A DNA stretch of 64,000 bases from Pseudomonadales bacterium (GCA_024234735.1 JACKNV010000001.1:806001-870000); one strand, 5' to 3'. Shown: positions 8,108 to 16,744, counted from the stretch's first letter. A program made the numbers and translations. Notes: a model not told the origin generated them from the sequence alone.

Positions 8108-9130
8108 TCACTCCGGGCTGGATCGGTAGTCCTGGCGGCGTTGCAGCTGGTAGCGGCGCACCGCCGCCTCGTGTTCTGCCAGGGTGTCACTGAACACGTG
8201 GCCGCCGTCGCCGCGCGCCACGAAGAACAGCGCACTGCCCTGGGCCGGGTGCAGGGCGGCACGGATTGCGGCGCGCCCGGGCAGAGCGATGGGTGATGGC
8301 GGCAAACCGCCGTGACGGTAGGTGTTATAGGCATTGCCCTCATCCTGCAGGTGGGCGCGGCGCAGGTTGCCGTCAAATTCATCGCCGACACCGTAAATGA
8401 CAGTGGGGTCGGTCTGCAGTCGCATCCCCTGCTGCAGGCGCCTGACGAACACGCCGGCAATTTGCTCGCGCTCTTCGGGCAGGCCTGTCTCGCGCTCGAT
8501 GATCGAGGCCATGATCAGCGCTTGGTAAGCCGTCTCGTAGGGCAGGCCGTCGGCTCGTTGCTGCCATTCCGCCTCGAGAATATCGAGCATGGCGTCGTGC
8601 GCGCGCTGCAGTATCTGCCAGTCGCTTGCGCCGCGGGCATAGTGGTAGGTATCCGGGAAAAACAAGCCCTCGAGGTGGCCGAAAGGTTCCGCCAGCGCCA
8701 GCAGGCGCGGGTCGTCGGCACCGCTGAGGTCCACTTCGAGGTCGCTTTCTCGCCGCAGGATGGCCAGGGCCTGGGCCACGGTGATTCCCTCGGGCAGGGT
8801 GACCTGGTACTGGATGACCCTGCCACTGGCAAGCAATTCCAACAGTGCGCGCGCGGTCATGGGCGGTTCCAGCAGGTATTCGCCGTGCTTTATCTTCTGG
8901 TCCAGGCCTGCCCAGCGAGCGTACAGGGTCGTCAGCAGAGGATGCGGCATGATGCCGTCGCGGCGCAACTGCCCGGTGACCGTGCCCAGCGAATCGCCGG
9001 GCTGCACCACCAGGTGCATGCCTTGTGCCGGCAGGGCCAGTGGCTGGCGCCAACGCGAGTCGATCTCCCTGCTTCCCCACAGCAGGGCCAGGGCGACCAA
9101 CAGCACCAGCAGAGTGACCCTGCGCGTCAT
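8108..9130 (-). CDS. mltG: Endolytic murein transglycosylase MltG
   Basis: Inner-membrane lytic transglycosylase proposed to terminate nascent glycan strands. The 340-residue protein has one N-terminal membrane segment (about 5-19), a LysM-like region (VVQPGDSLGTV, about 41-51) and the YceG catalytic domain with Glu212 in ASIIERETG, corresponding to the E. coli catalytic Glu218. Conserved TDPTVIYG and YNTYRHGGLPPSPI motifs are present. Its ATG overlaps the pabC stop by 4 bp, matching the pabC-yceG-tmk-holB order of enterics and pseudomonads. Confidence 0.96.
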   Translation of the reverse strand: MTRRVTLLVLLVALALLWGSREIDSRWRQPLALPAQGMHLVVQPGDSLGTVTGQLRRDGIMPHPLLTTLYARWAGLDQKIKHGEYLLEPPMTARALLELLASGRVIQYQVTLPEGITVAQALAILRRESDLEVDLSGADDPRLLALAEPFGHLEGLFFPDTYHYARGASDWQILQRAHDAMLDILEAEWQQRADGLPYETAYQALIMASIIERETGLPEEREQIAGVFVRRLQQGMRLQTDPTVIYGVGDEFDGNLRRAHLQDEGNAYNTYRHGGLPPSPIALPGRAAIRAALHPAQGSALFFVARGDGGHVFSDTLAEHEAAVRRYQLQRRQDYRSSPE

Positions 9131-9966
9131 GGCAGCGCCTCGCGGTAGCGTTGGAACAGCGCCTGGCAGGCCGCGTGGCTATGCCAGGTGCGTTCGCGGC
9201 AACGCCCTATGGGCCGCAGGCCGACCAGGCTGTTGCTGTAAAACGCTTCCTCGCACTGGGCGAACTGGTCCACCGTGACCGCCTCTTCCCTGACCTGCAA
9301 ACCGCAGGCCGGTGCCAGCTGCTGCATGATCAGGCGGCGCCGGGTTCCGGCAATCCCGCAGGCATGCAGTGGCGGCGTATACAGCACCCCGTCGCGCAGC
9401 GCGAAGATATTGCCGCTGGCCACGGACACCACCTGCCCCGCCTGGTCGAGCATCAGGGCTTCATCCGCCCCCGCGGCGGCGGCCTGGGCCGCGGCCAGCA
9501 CCTGCTCCAGGCGATTGAGATGCTTGAGCCCGGCGAGCGCGGGCTGGGTCGCATAGCGGATGTCGGCCAGTGCCAGGGAAGCGGGGGCGGCCATCTCCAG
9601 GGGGTCGCTTTGCAGCTTCATGGTACGCAATAGCACTCGCGGCCGCACTTGTTGCGGGGGAGCGTAGCCGCGTGGCCCCGCTCCCCGGGTGACCGTCAGG
9701 CGCAGCACCGCCCACGGCCAGCCCCGCTCGGCCGTCGCGGCCGCGGCCTGCTGCAGGTATTGTTCGATCCGGGCGAGACACTCGGGAAAGCGCAGGCGCG
9801 CCAGGCCGATTTGCAGGCGCTGTAGGTGCAGGCCGAGGTAAAGCGGCTGCCCGGCGCGCAGCAGCAGTGTTTCAAACAGGCCGTCACCGAACTCCAGCCC
9901 CCGGTCGGGCAGCGGCAGGGCCGATGCGGGCGTCCCGTCCAGCCATATTGCGCTTGCCCCGGACAC
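9127..9966 (-). CDS. pabC: Aminodeoxychorismate lyase
   Basis: PLP enzyme that converts 4-amino-4-deoxychorismate to p-aminobenzoate and pyruvate for folate synthesis. The 279-residue fold type IV protein has the Schiff-base lysine Lys148 in LKHLNRLEQ, the DRGLEFGDGLFET start motif and the SGNIFALRDG motif. The start is GTG at 9966, 11 bp after the fabF stop, with no strong ribosome site, so translation is probably coupled to fabF. A relation to D-amino-acid or branched-chain aminotransferases is excluded mainly by context and motif pattern. Confidence 0.93.
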   Translation of the reverse strand: MSGASAIWLDGTPASALPLPDRGLEFGDGLFETLLLRAGQPLYLGLHLQRLQIGLARLRFPECLARIEQYLQQAAAATAERGWPWAVLRLTVTRGAGPRGYAPPQQVRPRVLLRTMKLQSDPLEMAAPASLALADIRYATQPALAGLKHLNRLEQVLAAAQAAAAGADEALMLDQAGQVVSVASGNIFALRDGVLYTPPLHACGIAGTRRRLIMQQLAPACGLQVREEAVTVDQFAQCEEAFYSNSLVGLRPIGRCRERTWHSHAACQALFQRYREALP

Positions 9967-9977
9967 AGGCAGGGCAA

Positions 9978-11219
9978 TCAGTCAGGTCGGGTAAACAACA
10001 GCGAACCGTTGGTACCGCCGAAACCGAAGGAGTTGGAAAGCGCGTACTCAATCGTTCTCTCCTGGGCCGTATTGGGAACGTAATTGAGATTGCAGCCCTC
10101 GCCGGGGTTGTCCAGGTTGATGGTGGGCGGCGCTACCTGGTCGCGCAGGGCCAGGATGGTGAATATCGCCTCTACCGCACCGGCGGCCCCCAACAAGTGC
10201 CCCACCATCGATTTGGTGGAACTCACGGCCACTTGCGAGGCCGCGTCGCCCAGCACCGTCTCCACGGCCCGGCTCTCCGCCAGGTCGCCAGCGCTGGTGG
10301 AAGTGCCATGGGCATTGATGTAATGGATGTGCTCCACCGCGATACCGGCATCGCGGATGGCATTGCGCATGGCGGCGGCCGCGCCACGGCCGTCCTCTGG
10401 CGGCAGGGTCATGTGGTAGGCGTCGCCACTCATGCCAAAGCCGATGATTTCAGCGTAAATTTTGGCGCCGCGCGCCCTGGCGGCCTCGTATTCCTCCAAC
10501 ACCAGCACCCCCGCCCCATCGCCGAGCACGAAGCCGTCGCGATCCCGGTCCCAGGGCCGCGAGGCCTTTGTCGGGTCGTCATTGCGGGTGGACAGTGCCC
10601 TGGCGGCGGCAAACCCGCCCAGCCCCACCGGGGTGGTCGCCATTTCGGCACCGCCGACCAGCATGGCATCGGCATCGCCCTGGGCGATCAGCTTGGCGCC
10701 CAGGCCGATGTTGTGGGTACCGGAGGTACAGGCCGTGACGATAGCCAGGTTCGGCCCCTGCAGGTTATACATGACCGACAGGTTGCCGGCGATCATGTTG
10801 ATGATGGAGCCGGGCACGAAGAAGGGGGAAATGCGGCGCGGCCCAGAGGTGGTGATTATCTCGGCGTTTTTCTCTATCTGGCCAATACCGCCGATGCCCG
10901 AGCCGATCGCACAACCGACCCGGGGCGCCGTTTCCTCGTTGATTTCCAGGCCGCTATCCCGCATGGCCTGGATGCCGGCGGCCATACCGAACTGCACGAA
11001 CAGATCCATCTTGCGGGCATCTTTCACCGGCAGATAAAGCGACACGTCGAAGTCTTTCACACTGGCACTGAAGCGGGTGCTGAAGGCCGACACATCAAAA
11101 CTGTCAATCGGGGCCGCGCCACTCTTGCCTGCCAGGATATTGTCCCAGGTGGCCGCCACGGTGTTTCCCAGGGGGCTGAGCATCCCCATGCCTGTCACAA
11201 CGACTCTTCTGCCAATCAC
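9978..11219 (-). CDS. fabF: 3-oxoacyl-[acyl-carrier-protein] synthase II
   Basis: Condensing enzyme that elongates acyl-ACP with malonyl-ACP in type II fatty acid synthesis. The 413 residues contain the Cys-His-His catalytic set: Cys164 (TACTSGTHN), His304 (INAHGTSTSAGD) and His341 (KSMVGHLLGAAG). Translation begins at GTG 11219, with GAGGAG upstream. It is separated from acpP by 99 bp containing a terminator-like hairpin, so its level is probably set below that of ACP. The placement after acpP supports FabF rather than FabB. Confidence 0.97.
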   Translation of the reverse strand: MIGRRVVVTGMGMLSPLGNTVAATWDNILAGKSGAAPIDSFDVSAFSTRFSASVKDFDVSLYLPVKDARKMDLFVQFGMAAGIQAMRDSGLEINEETAPRVGCAIGSGIGGIGQIEKNAEIITTSGPRRISPFFVPGSIINMIAGNLSVMYNLQGPNLAIVTACTSGTHNIGLGAKLIAQGDADAMLVGGAEMATTPVGLGGFAAARALSTRNDDPTKASRPWDRDRDGFVLGDGAGVLVLEEYEAARARGAKIYAEIIGFGMSGDAYHMTLPPEDGRGAAAAMRNAIRDAGIAVEHIHYINAHGTSTSAGDLAESRAVETVLGDAASQVAVSSTKSMVGHLLGAAGAVEAIFTILALRDQVAPPTINLDNPGEGCNLNYVPNTAQERTIEYALSNSFGFGGTNGSLLFTRPD

Positions 11220-11262
11220 GGTGTCAACTCCTCTTCCACCAGCGCTGCGGTGCCAGAAATAA

Positions 11263-11295
11263 GAAAAGCCGCTCTATCGTGAATAGAGGCGGCTT
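11263..11295 (-). terminator. Hairpin between acpP and fabF (partial terminator/attenuator)
   Basis: Reading the minus strand, AAGCCGCCTCTAT pairs with ATAGAGCGGCTT (one bulged base) around a 5-nt loop and is followed by TTC and more T-rich sequence. It would release part of the transcripts after the highly expressed acpP. Confidence 0.6.
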
Positions 11296-11318
11296 CTCTG
11301 CGGAACGAAGGTGTGGGA

Positions 11319-11555
11319 TCAGGCGAGGTTTTCGGTGATGTAGTCAATCGCCAGTTTAACCGTGGTAATCTTTTCCGCTTCTTCATCGGGGATTTCGGTT
11401 TCGAACTCCTCCTCGAGCGCCATTACCAGTTCAACCGTGTCCAGAGAATCCGCCCCGAGATCCTCCACGAAAGAGGCTTCGGTCTGCACTTCTTCTTCTT
11501 TCACGCCAAGTTGTTCTGCGACGATTTTCTTAACGCGTTCTTCAATGCTGCTCAT
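11319..11555 (-). CDS. acpP: Acyl carrier protein
   Basis: Carries growing acyl chains on a 4'-phosphopantetheine arm. The 78-residue acidic protein has the attachment site Ser37 in the motif EDLGADSLDTVELVMALEEE, and the usual length and charge. AGGAG lies 12 bp before the ATG. It has its own 143-bp upstream gap containing a TTGACC box and an A/T tract at 11640-11662, so an independent promoter is likely, but I do not see a clear -10. Flanked by fabG and fabF as in most gammaproteobacteria. Confidence 0.98.
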   Translation of the reverse strand: MSSIEERVKKIVAEQLGVKEEEVQTEASFVEDLGADSLDTVELVMALEEEFETEIPDEEAEKITTVKLAIDYITENLA

Positions 11556-11698
11556 GATTATTCGATGCTCCTGAGATTAGTGCTTGATCAACCCGATCAC
11601 CCGGTTTGAGCGCGCAGTTTACTCTGTTTTGCCTGCGAGGTTAAAATTTTTTTTAGGTCAACTGGCGGCCAGAGACTGCAGCCCGGCCAATCAGCTGC

Positions 11699-12442
11699 CT
11701 AGCCCATATACATGCCGCCGTTTATGTGGATCGTCTCGCCGGTGATGTAGGCGGCTGCATCGCTGCACAAGAACCCGACCAGCGCCGCGATTTCCGCGGC
11801 CTCCCCCAGGCGCCCCAGCGGAATCTGGCCGAGCATGAGTTCGCGCTGCGCCTCGGTCAGCTCCCTGGTCATATCGGTGTCGATAAAACCGGGGGCCACG
11901 CAGTTGACGGTTACCGCGCGGGACCCCAGCTCGCGAGCCAGGGCCCGGGAAAAACCCTCCGCGCCGGCCTTGGTGGCGGCATAGTTGCTCTGGCCGATGT
12001 TGCCCATCGAACCGACTACCGAGGTGATGTTGACGATGCGCCCCCAGCGCGCCTTGGTCATACCGCGCAAGCAGGCCTTGCTCACCCGGTACAGGGCGTT
12101 GAGGTTGGTGTCGATCACATCGCTCCACTCGTCGGGCTTCATCCGCATCAGGATGTTGTCCCGGGTGATGCCGGCATTGTTCACCAGCACCGCCGGCGCA
12201 CCCAGTTCCTCGGTAATCGCCTTCGTCACCGCGCCGACACTGTCGTCGTCGGCCACGTTCAGGACCACGCCGCGCCCGGCATTGCCCGCCTCGGCGAGAT
12301 AGGCCCCGATCCGCTGCGCGCCGGCCTCGCTGGTGGCAGTGCCGACTACCGTGAATCCGTCATTCGCCAGCTGCCCGGCGATGGCCCTGCCGATGCCGCG
12401 GGTGGCGCCGGTCACCAGCGCGACTCTGGGTTGTTCTGTCAT
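11699..12442 (-). CDS. fabG: 3-oxoacyl-[acyl-carrier-protein] reductase
   Basis: NADPH-dependent reductase of the first reduction step in fatty acid elongation. The 247-residue short-chain dehydrogenase has the nucleotide motif TGATRGIG (11-18), VNNAG (88-92) and the catalytic Ser141, Tyr154 and Lys158. AAAGGA precedes the ATG. It follows fabD by 27 bp in the same direction. Context makes FabG certain among the many SDR enzymes. Confidence 0.98.
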   Translation of the reverse strand: MTEQPRVALVTGATRGIGRAIAGQLANDGFTVVGTATSEAGAQRIGAYLAEAGNAGRGVVLNVADDDSVGAVTKAITEELGAPAVLVNNAGITRDNILMRMKPDEWSDVIDTNLNALYRVSKACLRGMTKARWGRIVNITSVVGSMGNIGQSNYAATKAGAEGFSRALARELGSRAVTVNCVAPGFIDTDMTRELTEAQRELMLGQIPLGRLGEAAEIAALVGFLCSDAAAYITGETIHINGGMYMG

Positions 12443-12469
12443 GACTGCATCCTTTTCGCTGAAGATGAA

Positions 12470-13417
12470 TTAAGTGAGGGCTTGCAGCGTGCTCGCAAGC
12501 TCGTCGGGCTGCTCCAGGCTGTGGCTGCGCAGGGTCTTGTCGATACGCCGATTGAGCCCGCTCAACACCTTGCCCGGGCCGCATTCCACGATGTCGACCA
12601 CGCCGGCTGCGGCGATGGCTGCCACGCAGCGGGTCCACTGCACCGGGCTGTAGATCTGCTCGACCAGCAGTGCGCGAATCCTGTCCGGGTCGCTTTCGGT
12701 GGCGGCGTTGACGTTGTGCACCACCGGCACCTCGGGGACCGCAAAACGGATATCGGCCATAGCCTCGGCCAGGCGCTCACCGGCGGGTCTCATGAGTTCT
12801 GTATGGAAAGGCGCGCTGACCGGCAGGGGCATGGCCCGCTTGGCCCCCGCCTCCTTGAGGGCATCGATGGCCGCCTCCACCGCCGAGCTGTGGCCGGCGA
12901 TAACTACCTGCCCGGGGGAGTTGAAATTCACTGCCGCCACCACCTGCCCGGTGGCGGCCGCAGTGTCCGCGCACACCTTGTTGATCGCGTCGTCGTCCAG
13001 GCCGATGATCGCCGCCATCGCCCCCTCGCCGACCGGCACCGCGCTCTGCATGAAGGCTCCCCGCTGCCGCACCAGCTGCACCGCGTCACTGAACGCCAGG
13101 GCGCCGGCACAGACCAGTGCGGAAAACTCTCCCAGGCTGTGGCCGGCCATCAGGGCAGGCGACGGGCCGCCCTGCTCCAGCCAGGCGCGCCACAGGGCCA
13201 CGCTGCTGGTGAGCAGTACCGGCTGGGTCGTCTCGGTGAGGTTCAGGGCTGCCTGGTCGCCGTTTTGCACCAGGTCCCACATATCGTAGCCCAGGGTCTG
13301 GGACGCCTCGGCGAAGGTATCGCGAACCGACTGGAAGTGCTCGTGGGCCTGCGCCAGCATCCCCACTTTCTGCGACCCCTGCCCCGGGAAAACCAGGGCG
13401 ATCTTACTGGCGGACAT
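12470..13417 (-). CDS. fabD: Malonyl-CoA:ACP transacylase
   Basis: Transfers malonyl from CoA to ACP. The 315-residue protein has FPGQGSQ near the N-terminus, the nucleophile Ser94 in GHSLGEF and His205 in SAPFHTELM. I set the start at ATG 13417, which has a strong AAGGAG 8 bp upstream and begins MSASKIALVFPGQG; the frame remains open to 13492 but that part is not family-like. Upstream lies a 290-bp gap where plsX (and in enterics fabH) would be expected. Confidence 0.97.
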   Translation of the reverse strand: MSASKIALVFPGQGSQKVGMLAQAHEHFQSVRDTFAEASQTLGYDMWDLVQNGDQAALNLTETTQPVLLTSSVALWRAWLEQGGPSPALMAGHSLGEFSALVCAGALAFSDAVQLVRQRGAFMQSAVPVGEGAMAAIIGLDDDAINKVCADTAAATGQVVAAVNFNSPGQVVIAGHSSAVEAAIDALKEAGAKRAMPLPVSAPFHTELMRPAGERLAEAMADIRFAVPEVPVVHNVNAATESDPDRIRALLVEQIYSPVQWTRCVAAIAAAGVVDIVECGPGKVLSGLNRRIDKTLRSHSLEQPDELASTLQALT

Positions 13418-13707
13418 GAAATGCTCCTTTTTTATTGATGTTGGCGATGATCGGCGCTGCCTGCGGTGCCCGCGCCTTATTGTAGCGCACAATAGCCGCC
13501 GAGGCGGCGCACGACAGCGCGCCCGCCGGGCGTTGATGCCGCAGGGTAGCTGGGGAGAAGTAGGTGCCGCACGGCAGCACGTAGGGAGCGCCCCTGGCAG
13601 GGCGCGGCAGCCGGCGTTGCGGCGAGGGCTGGCACTCGCCGCACGGGAGGACGGGCAGTTGCAGCGCGCTGTGACACCCTTGCAACCAACCGGCCAGCGG
13701 CGGGCTG
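13418..13707. other. Gap between rpmF and fabD, lacking plsX
   Basis: 290 bp without a supported gene. A PlsX-like N-terminus (AVDAMGGD type) is not found in any frame. It has a small GCCGCC/GGCGGC inverted repeat near 13496-13509 and, on the minus strand, a TACAAT at about 13486-13491 that could be a -10 for fabD, though no good -35 is spaced correctly. Confidence 0.6.
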
Positions 13708-13890
13708 TTAGTCTTCGGCGCCCGCGTCGACGACCTTCTTGCCGCGGTAGAAACCGTCGGCGCTCACATGGTGGCGACGGTGGGTTTCACCTGAGGTCTG
13801 GTCCACCGACAGAGTGGGACCGGACAGCGCATCGTGCGAACGGCGCATGCCGCGACGCGAGCGCGTTTTCTTGCTTTTCTGGACAGCCAT
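13708..13890 (-). CDS. rpmF: 50S ribosomal protein L32
   Basis: Small basic ribosomal protein of 60 residues with the invariant start MAVQKSKKTRSRRGMRRSHD and the family segment ETHRRHHVSADGFYRGKKV. It follows yceD by 12 bp, an arrangement found widely in bacteria, and the two share the promoter upstream of yceD. No zinc-ribbon cysteines are present, as is usual for this class. Confidence 0.98.
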   Translation of the reverse strand: MAVQKSKKTRSRRGMRRSHDALSGPTLSVDQTSGETHRRHHVSADGFYRGKKVVDAGAED

Positions 13891-13902
13891 GACTGACTCC
13901 TG

Positions 13903-14439
13903 CTACTTGCTGCCGGGCTTCAATTGCGCCAGCACGTTAAACGGGTTGGGTTTATCCCCTGCGACGGCCTGCTCGGCGGGCTCTTCCCGCGCCGAATAGT
14001 CCGCCAGTATTTTCCTGCACTGCTCTGTATCGTGATAGCTGAAGGGTGGCAGGGCCAGGATCAACTCGTCCTCGACAACCTCCCACAGCCTGCAAGCCTC
14101 TTCCTCCAGCACCAGGGGTTCCAGGTGACGGGGAAGGTGCGCAGCCTGCTCGTCCGTCCACACCACCGCCAGGGTGTTCTCGCTGGCCAGTGTCTGCGCC
14201 AACGGCTCCAGACAGCGTTGACAGCGGACCACGATTTCGGCTGTGATAGCCAGGTGGATCAGGTACCTGTTTTCCTCATCCCGGGAGCACGCCAGAACCA
14301 CCTCGATCACCCCCTCGTCCGCGGCCAGAAGTGGCCGGAAACGCGGTAAATCAAGGGGTTTCAGCGACCCCTGGATACTCACGCCACGCGTGGCTGCCTT
14401 GCGGACATCCAGCGTGCTCGGGAGGGGCTCACTCAACAT
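13903..14439 (-). CDS. yceD: YceD family protein (DUF177), 23S rRNA accumulation factor
   Basis: Cytoplasmic protein of 178 residues of the YceD/DUF177 family, linked to 23S rRNA accumulation and normally paired with rpmF. The conserved RCQRCLEPL segment lies at about 73-81, followed by acidic stretches. The ATG at 14439 is only 8 nt from the -10 box of a consensus-like promoter, so the mRNA is probably leaderless or nearly so; a downstream start would cut into the conserved PLPSTLDVRKA region. Confidence 0.92.
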   Translation of the reverse strand: MLSEPLPSTLDVRKAATRGVSIQGSLKPLDLPRFRPLLAADEGVIEVVLACSRDEENRYLIHLAITAEIVVRCQRCLEPLAQTLASENTLAVVWTDEQAAHLPRHLEPLVLEEEACRLWEVVEDELILALPPFSYHDTEQCRKILADYSAREEPAEQAVAGDKPNPFNVLAQLKPGSK

Positions 14440-14447
14440 AGGCGCGC

Positions 14448-14476
14448 ATCATAGGGGCGGTTTCCGCCTTTGTCAA
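14448..14476 (-). promoter_or_regulatory. Sigma-70 promoter for yceD-rpmF
   Basis: On the minus strand TTGACA (14476-14471) and TATGAT (14453-14448) are separated by exactly 17 bp. The box is followed by GCGCGCC, a GC-rich discriminator, and then the yceD start codon. The same -10/discriminator combination precedes tRNA-Ser(GGA) and tRNA-Glu in this window. Confidence 0.85.
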
Positions 14477-14524
14477 AAATATCTTTAAAATACAAACAGT
14501 TCACGCCACAACCTGGAGCTTTCA

Positions 14525-15109
14525 TTGGACATTATCCTGGCTTCCACCTCCCCCTATCGCAAGGCCCTGCTGCAACGCCTGCATGTTCCCTTCAGCTGCG
14601 TGGCGCCGACGGTCGCCGAAACACGCCTCCCCGGCGAGGCGCCGGCCGCCATGGCGGGCCGCCTGGCGCTGGCCAAGGCACAGTCCGTGGCGGCGCTGCA
14701 TCCCCAGGCGCTGGTGATCGGCAGCGACCAGGTCGCCGCCCTCGGTGACCGGGTACTGGGCAAGCCCGGGGACCACGCCTCCGCCAGGGCCCAGTTGCAG
14801 GCCAGCGCCGGGCGGGCACTGCATTTTTATACCGGCCTGGCCCTGGTCCGGGCCAGCGATGCGCTGCAGCGGTTCCACGTGGAACCCTTCACAGTCTTTT
14901 TCCGTGCCCTCAACGAGGCCAGCATCGAGCACTACCTGCGGCGTGAGGCGCCCTATGATTGCGCCGGCAGCTTCAAGTGGGAGGGGTTGGGAATCGCCCT
15001 GTTCTCGCGCCTGGAGGGAGACGACCCCACCAGCCTCGAGGGCCTGCCACTTATCGCCCTGGTACGCCTGCTGCAGGCAGTGGGGGTGGATGTGCTGGCC
15101 CAGGGCTGA
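14525..15109 (+). CDS. Maf-family nucleotide pyrophosphatase (YceF type)
   Basis: House-cleaning nucleoside triphosphate pyrophosphatase of 194 residues; the YceF subgroup hydrolyses 7-methyl-GTP. The Maf signature is clear: LASTSPYRKALL at the N-terminus, the KAQSVA and SDQVA segments in the middle, and a DCAGSFKWEGLG region late in the protein, which suits YceF more than YhdE. The start is TTG at 14525 with GGAG upstream, chosen because it alone preserves the N-terminal motif. It diverges from yceD-rpmF, as in pseudomonads. Confidence 0.92.
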   Translation: MDIILASTSPYRKALLQRLHVPFSCVAPTVAETRLPGEAPAAMAGRLALAKAQSVAALHPQALVIGSDQVAALGDRVLGKPGDHASARAQLQASAGRALHFYTGLALVRASDALQRFHVEPFTVFFRALNEASIEHYLRREAPYDCAGSFKWEGLGIALFSRLEGDDPTSLEGLPLIALVRLLQAVGVDVLAQG

Positions 15110-15131
15110 CCCCGGGGGCAGCGTACAGACG

Positions 15132-15767
15132 CTAGGGTAAGAGGTCGAGCAACTGCGGCAGTTCGTCGATGATGGCCAGCGGCGCATGCCCTGCCAGGCG
15201 CTCACGGGCATGCACCCCGTAGCTGACGCCTACCGAGCTGACCCCCGCTTCCCGGGCCATCGCCAGGTCGTATTCACTGTCGCCCACCATTATGGCCTCG
15301 GCCGGGGATTTGCCCCGCTCGGCCAGAATTTCCTGCAGCATGCGCGGATGTGGCTTGGAATGGGTCTCGTCCGCGCAGCGAGTCGCCTCGAAAAAGGCCG
15401 ACAGGTCCAGGGACGCCAGCACCCGATCGAGTCCGCGGCGGCTCTTGCCGGTGGCCACGGCCAGCTCCAGCCCCCTGCCCCGCAAGGCCATGAGGGTCTC
15501 CATGGCGCCCGGGAACAGCGGGGTCGCGGCCCGTTCCGGGGCTGCGTAATGCCGCGAGTACGCCGCGGCCAACTGCTGCCGGCCCGTTTCCTGCAGTTGG
15601 GGAAACAGCTGCCCCAGCGCCTGGGACAGGCCCAGGCCGACGATCTCGTGAACGCTGGCCGGCTCCGGAACCGGCAGCTCGAGTTCGGCGGCGGCGGCCT
15701 GCATGGAGGCCACGATGGCCTCCACGGAATCACAGAGAGTGCCATCCCAATCGAATATAACTATCAT
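15132..15767 (-). CDS. HAD-family hydrolase, phosphoglycolate phosphatase-like
   Basis: Haloacid dehalogenase-superfamily phosphatase of 211 residues. Motif I is FDWDGTLCDS (4-13), motif II ATGKSRRG, motif III the lysine in SKPHP, and motif IV GDSEYDLAMAREAG. The substrate is not evident from sequence. It starts 8 bp after rluC and is presumably translated with it, the same pairing seen next to rluC and rne in Pseudomonas. It converges with maf over 22 bp. Confidence 0.88.
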   Translation of the reverse strand: MIVIFDWDGTLCDSVEAIVASMQAAAAELELPVPEPASVHEIVGLGLSQALGQLFPQLQETGRQQLAAAYSRHYAAPERAATPLFPGAMETLMALRGRGLELAVATGKSRRGLDRVLASLDLSAFFEATRCADETHSKPHPRMLQEILAERGKSPAEAIMVGDSEYDLAMAREAGVSSVGVSYGVHARERLAGHAPLAIIDELPQLLDLLP

Positions 15768-15775
15768 ATATACAA

Positions 15776-16729
15776 TTAGTTACGTAGTTTATCTAAAATA
15801 TCTTTAAGGTCACTGTCCAGGGGGGCGTGAAGCGCCAGTTCGCCCTCTGGCAGGCTGATTCGCAGCGAGCTGGCGTGCAGGAACAGGCGCTGCAGGCCCA
15901 ACTCGCGACAGTGGGCGGCGGTGCGTTCATCGCTGTATTTGGTGTCGCCGAGCAGTGGGAAGCCGGCGTGGCGGGCATGCACCCGAATCTGGTGAGTGCG
16001 CCCGGTAACCGGCTTTGCTTCCAACAGAGTGGCGTCGCGCAGCCGCTCCACGACCGAAAATTCCGTGATCGAACGCTTGCCCTCGCGAGCCACCCGCACC
16101 ATGCGCTCTCCCGACTGCAGCACGTTTTTTTCCAGGGGCGCTTCCACCACCCGCAAGCTGCCGGGCCAGTGCCCCGCCACCAGCGCCAGGTAGCGCTTGT
16201 CCATGGTGTCCTCGCGCAGTTGGCGATGCAATTCGCGCAGCATGGCCGGGCGCCGCGCGATCAGGATCAGGCCCGAGGTATCGCGATCCAGGCGGTGCAC
16301 CAGCTCCAGGTAGCGGTCGTCGGGGCGCAGCTGGCGCAGGGATTCGATCAGCCCGAAGCTGAGCCCGCTGCCGCCGTGAACCGCCAGCCCCGAGGGCTTG
16401 TTGATCACCAGCAGGTTGTCGTCCTGGTAGACGATACGGCTGCTGATTTCCCGCGCCCAATAGCGTGGTACGGCGGGAACGGCCGTCGCTGCCGGGCGGT
16501 GCAGCGGCGGGATTCGCACCACGTCGCCCGCCACCAGGCGGTAATCGGCCTTTACCCTGCCCTTGTTGACCCGCACCTCACCCTTGCGCAGGGCCCGGTA
16601 GAGACGGGTTTTCGGCACGCCCTTGAGTTCCCGCAGCAGGAAGTTATCCAGCCGCTGCCCCGCGGCGTCCTCGTCGACGCTCAGGTGGCGTACCGCGGCG
16701 GTTTTGTCCGGGGCCCTGTCAGCGGGCAT
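15776..16729 (-). CDS. rluC: 23S rRNA pseudouridine(955/2504/2580) synthase RluC
   Basis: Isomerises uridines to pseudouridine in 23S rRNA. The 317-residue protein has an N-terminal S4 RNA-binding domain (about 24-75, GQRLDNFLLRELKGVPKTRLY) and a catalytic domain with the active-site aspartate in HRLDRDTSGL and a late TGRTHQIRVH motif. Its position divergent to rne is the conserved rluC-rne arrangement, which supports RluC over RluD or RluA. Confidence 0.94.
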   Translation of the reverse strand: MPADRAPDKTAAVRHLSVDEDAAGQRLDNFLLRELKGVPKTRLYRALRKGEVRVNKGRVKADYRLVAGDVVRIPPLHRPAATAVPAVPRYWAREISSRIVYQDDNLLVINKPSGLAVHGGSGLSFGLIESLRQLRPDDRYLELVHRLDRDTSGLILIARRPAMLRELHRQLREDTMDKRYLALVAGHWPGSLRVVEAPLEKNVLQSGERMVRVAREGKRSITEFSVVERLRDATLLEAKPVTGRTHQIRVHARHAGFPLLGDTKYSDERTAAHCRELGLQRLFLHASSLRISLPEGELALHAPLDSDLKDILDKLRN

Positions 16730-16744
16730 AAGTTACCGAAATCA

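Noticed and set aside
11726..13438. Plus-strand 570-codon frame across fabG and fabD
   Set aside because: Antisense shadow of two certain genes in GC-rich DNA; its composition is rich in His, Gly and Gln and matches no family.
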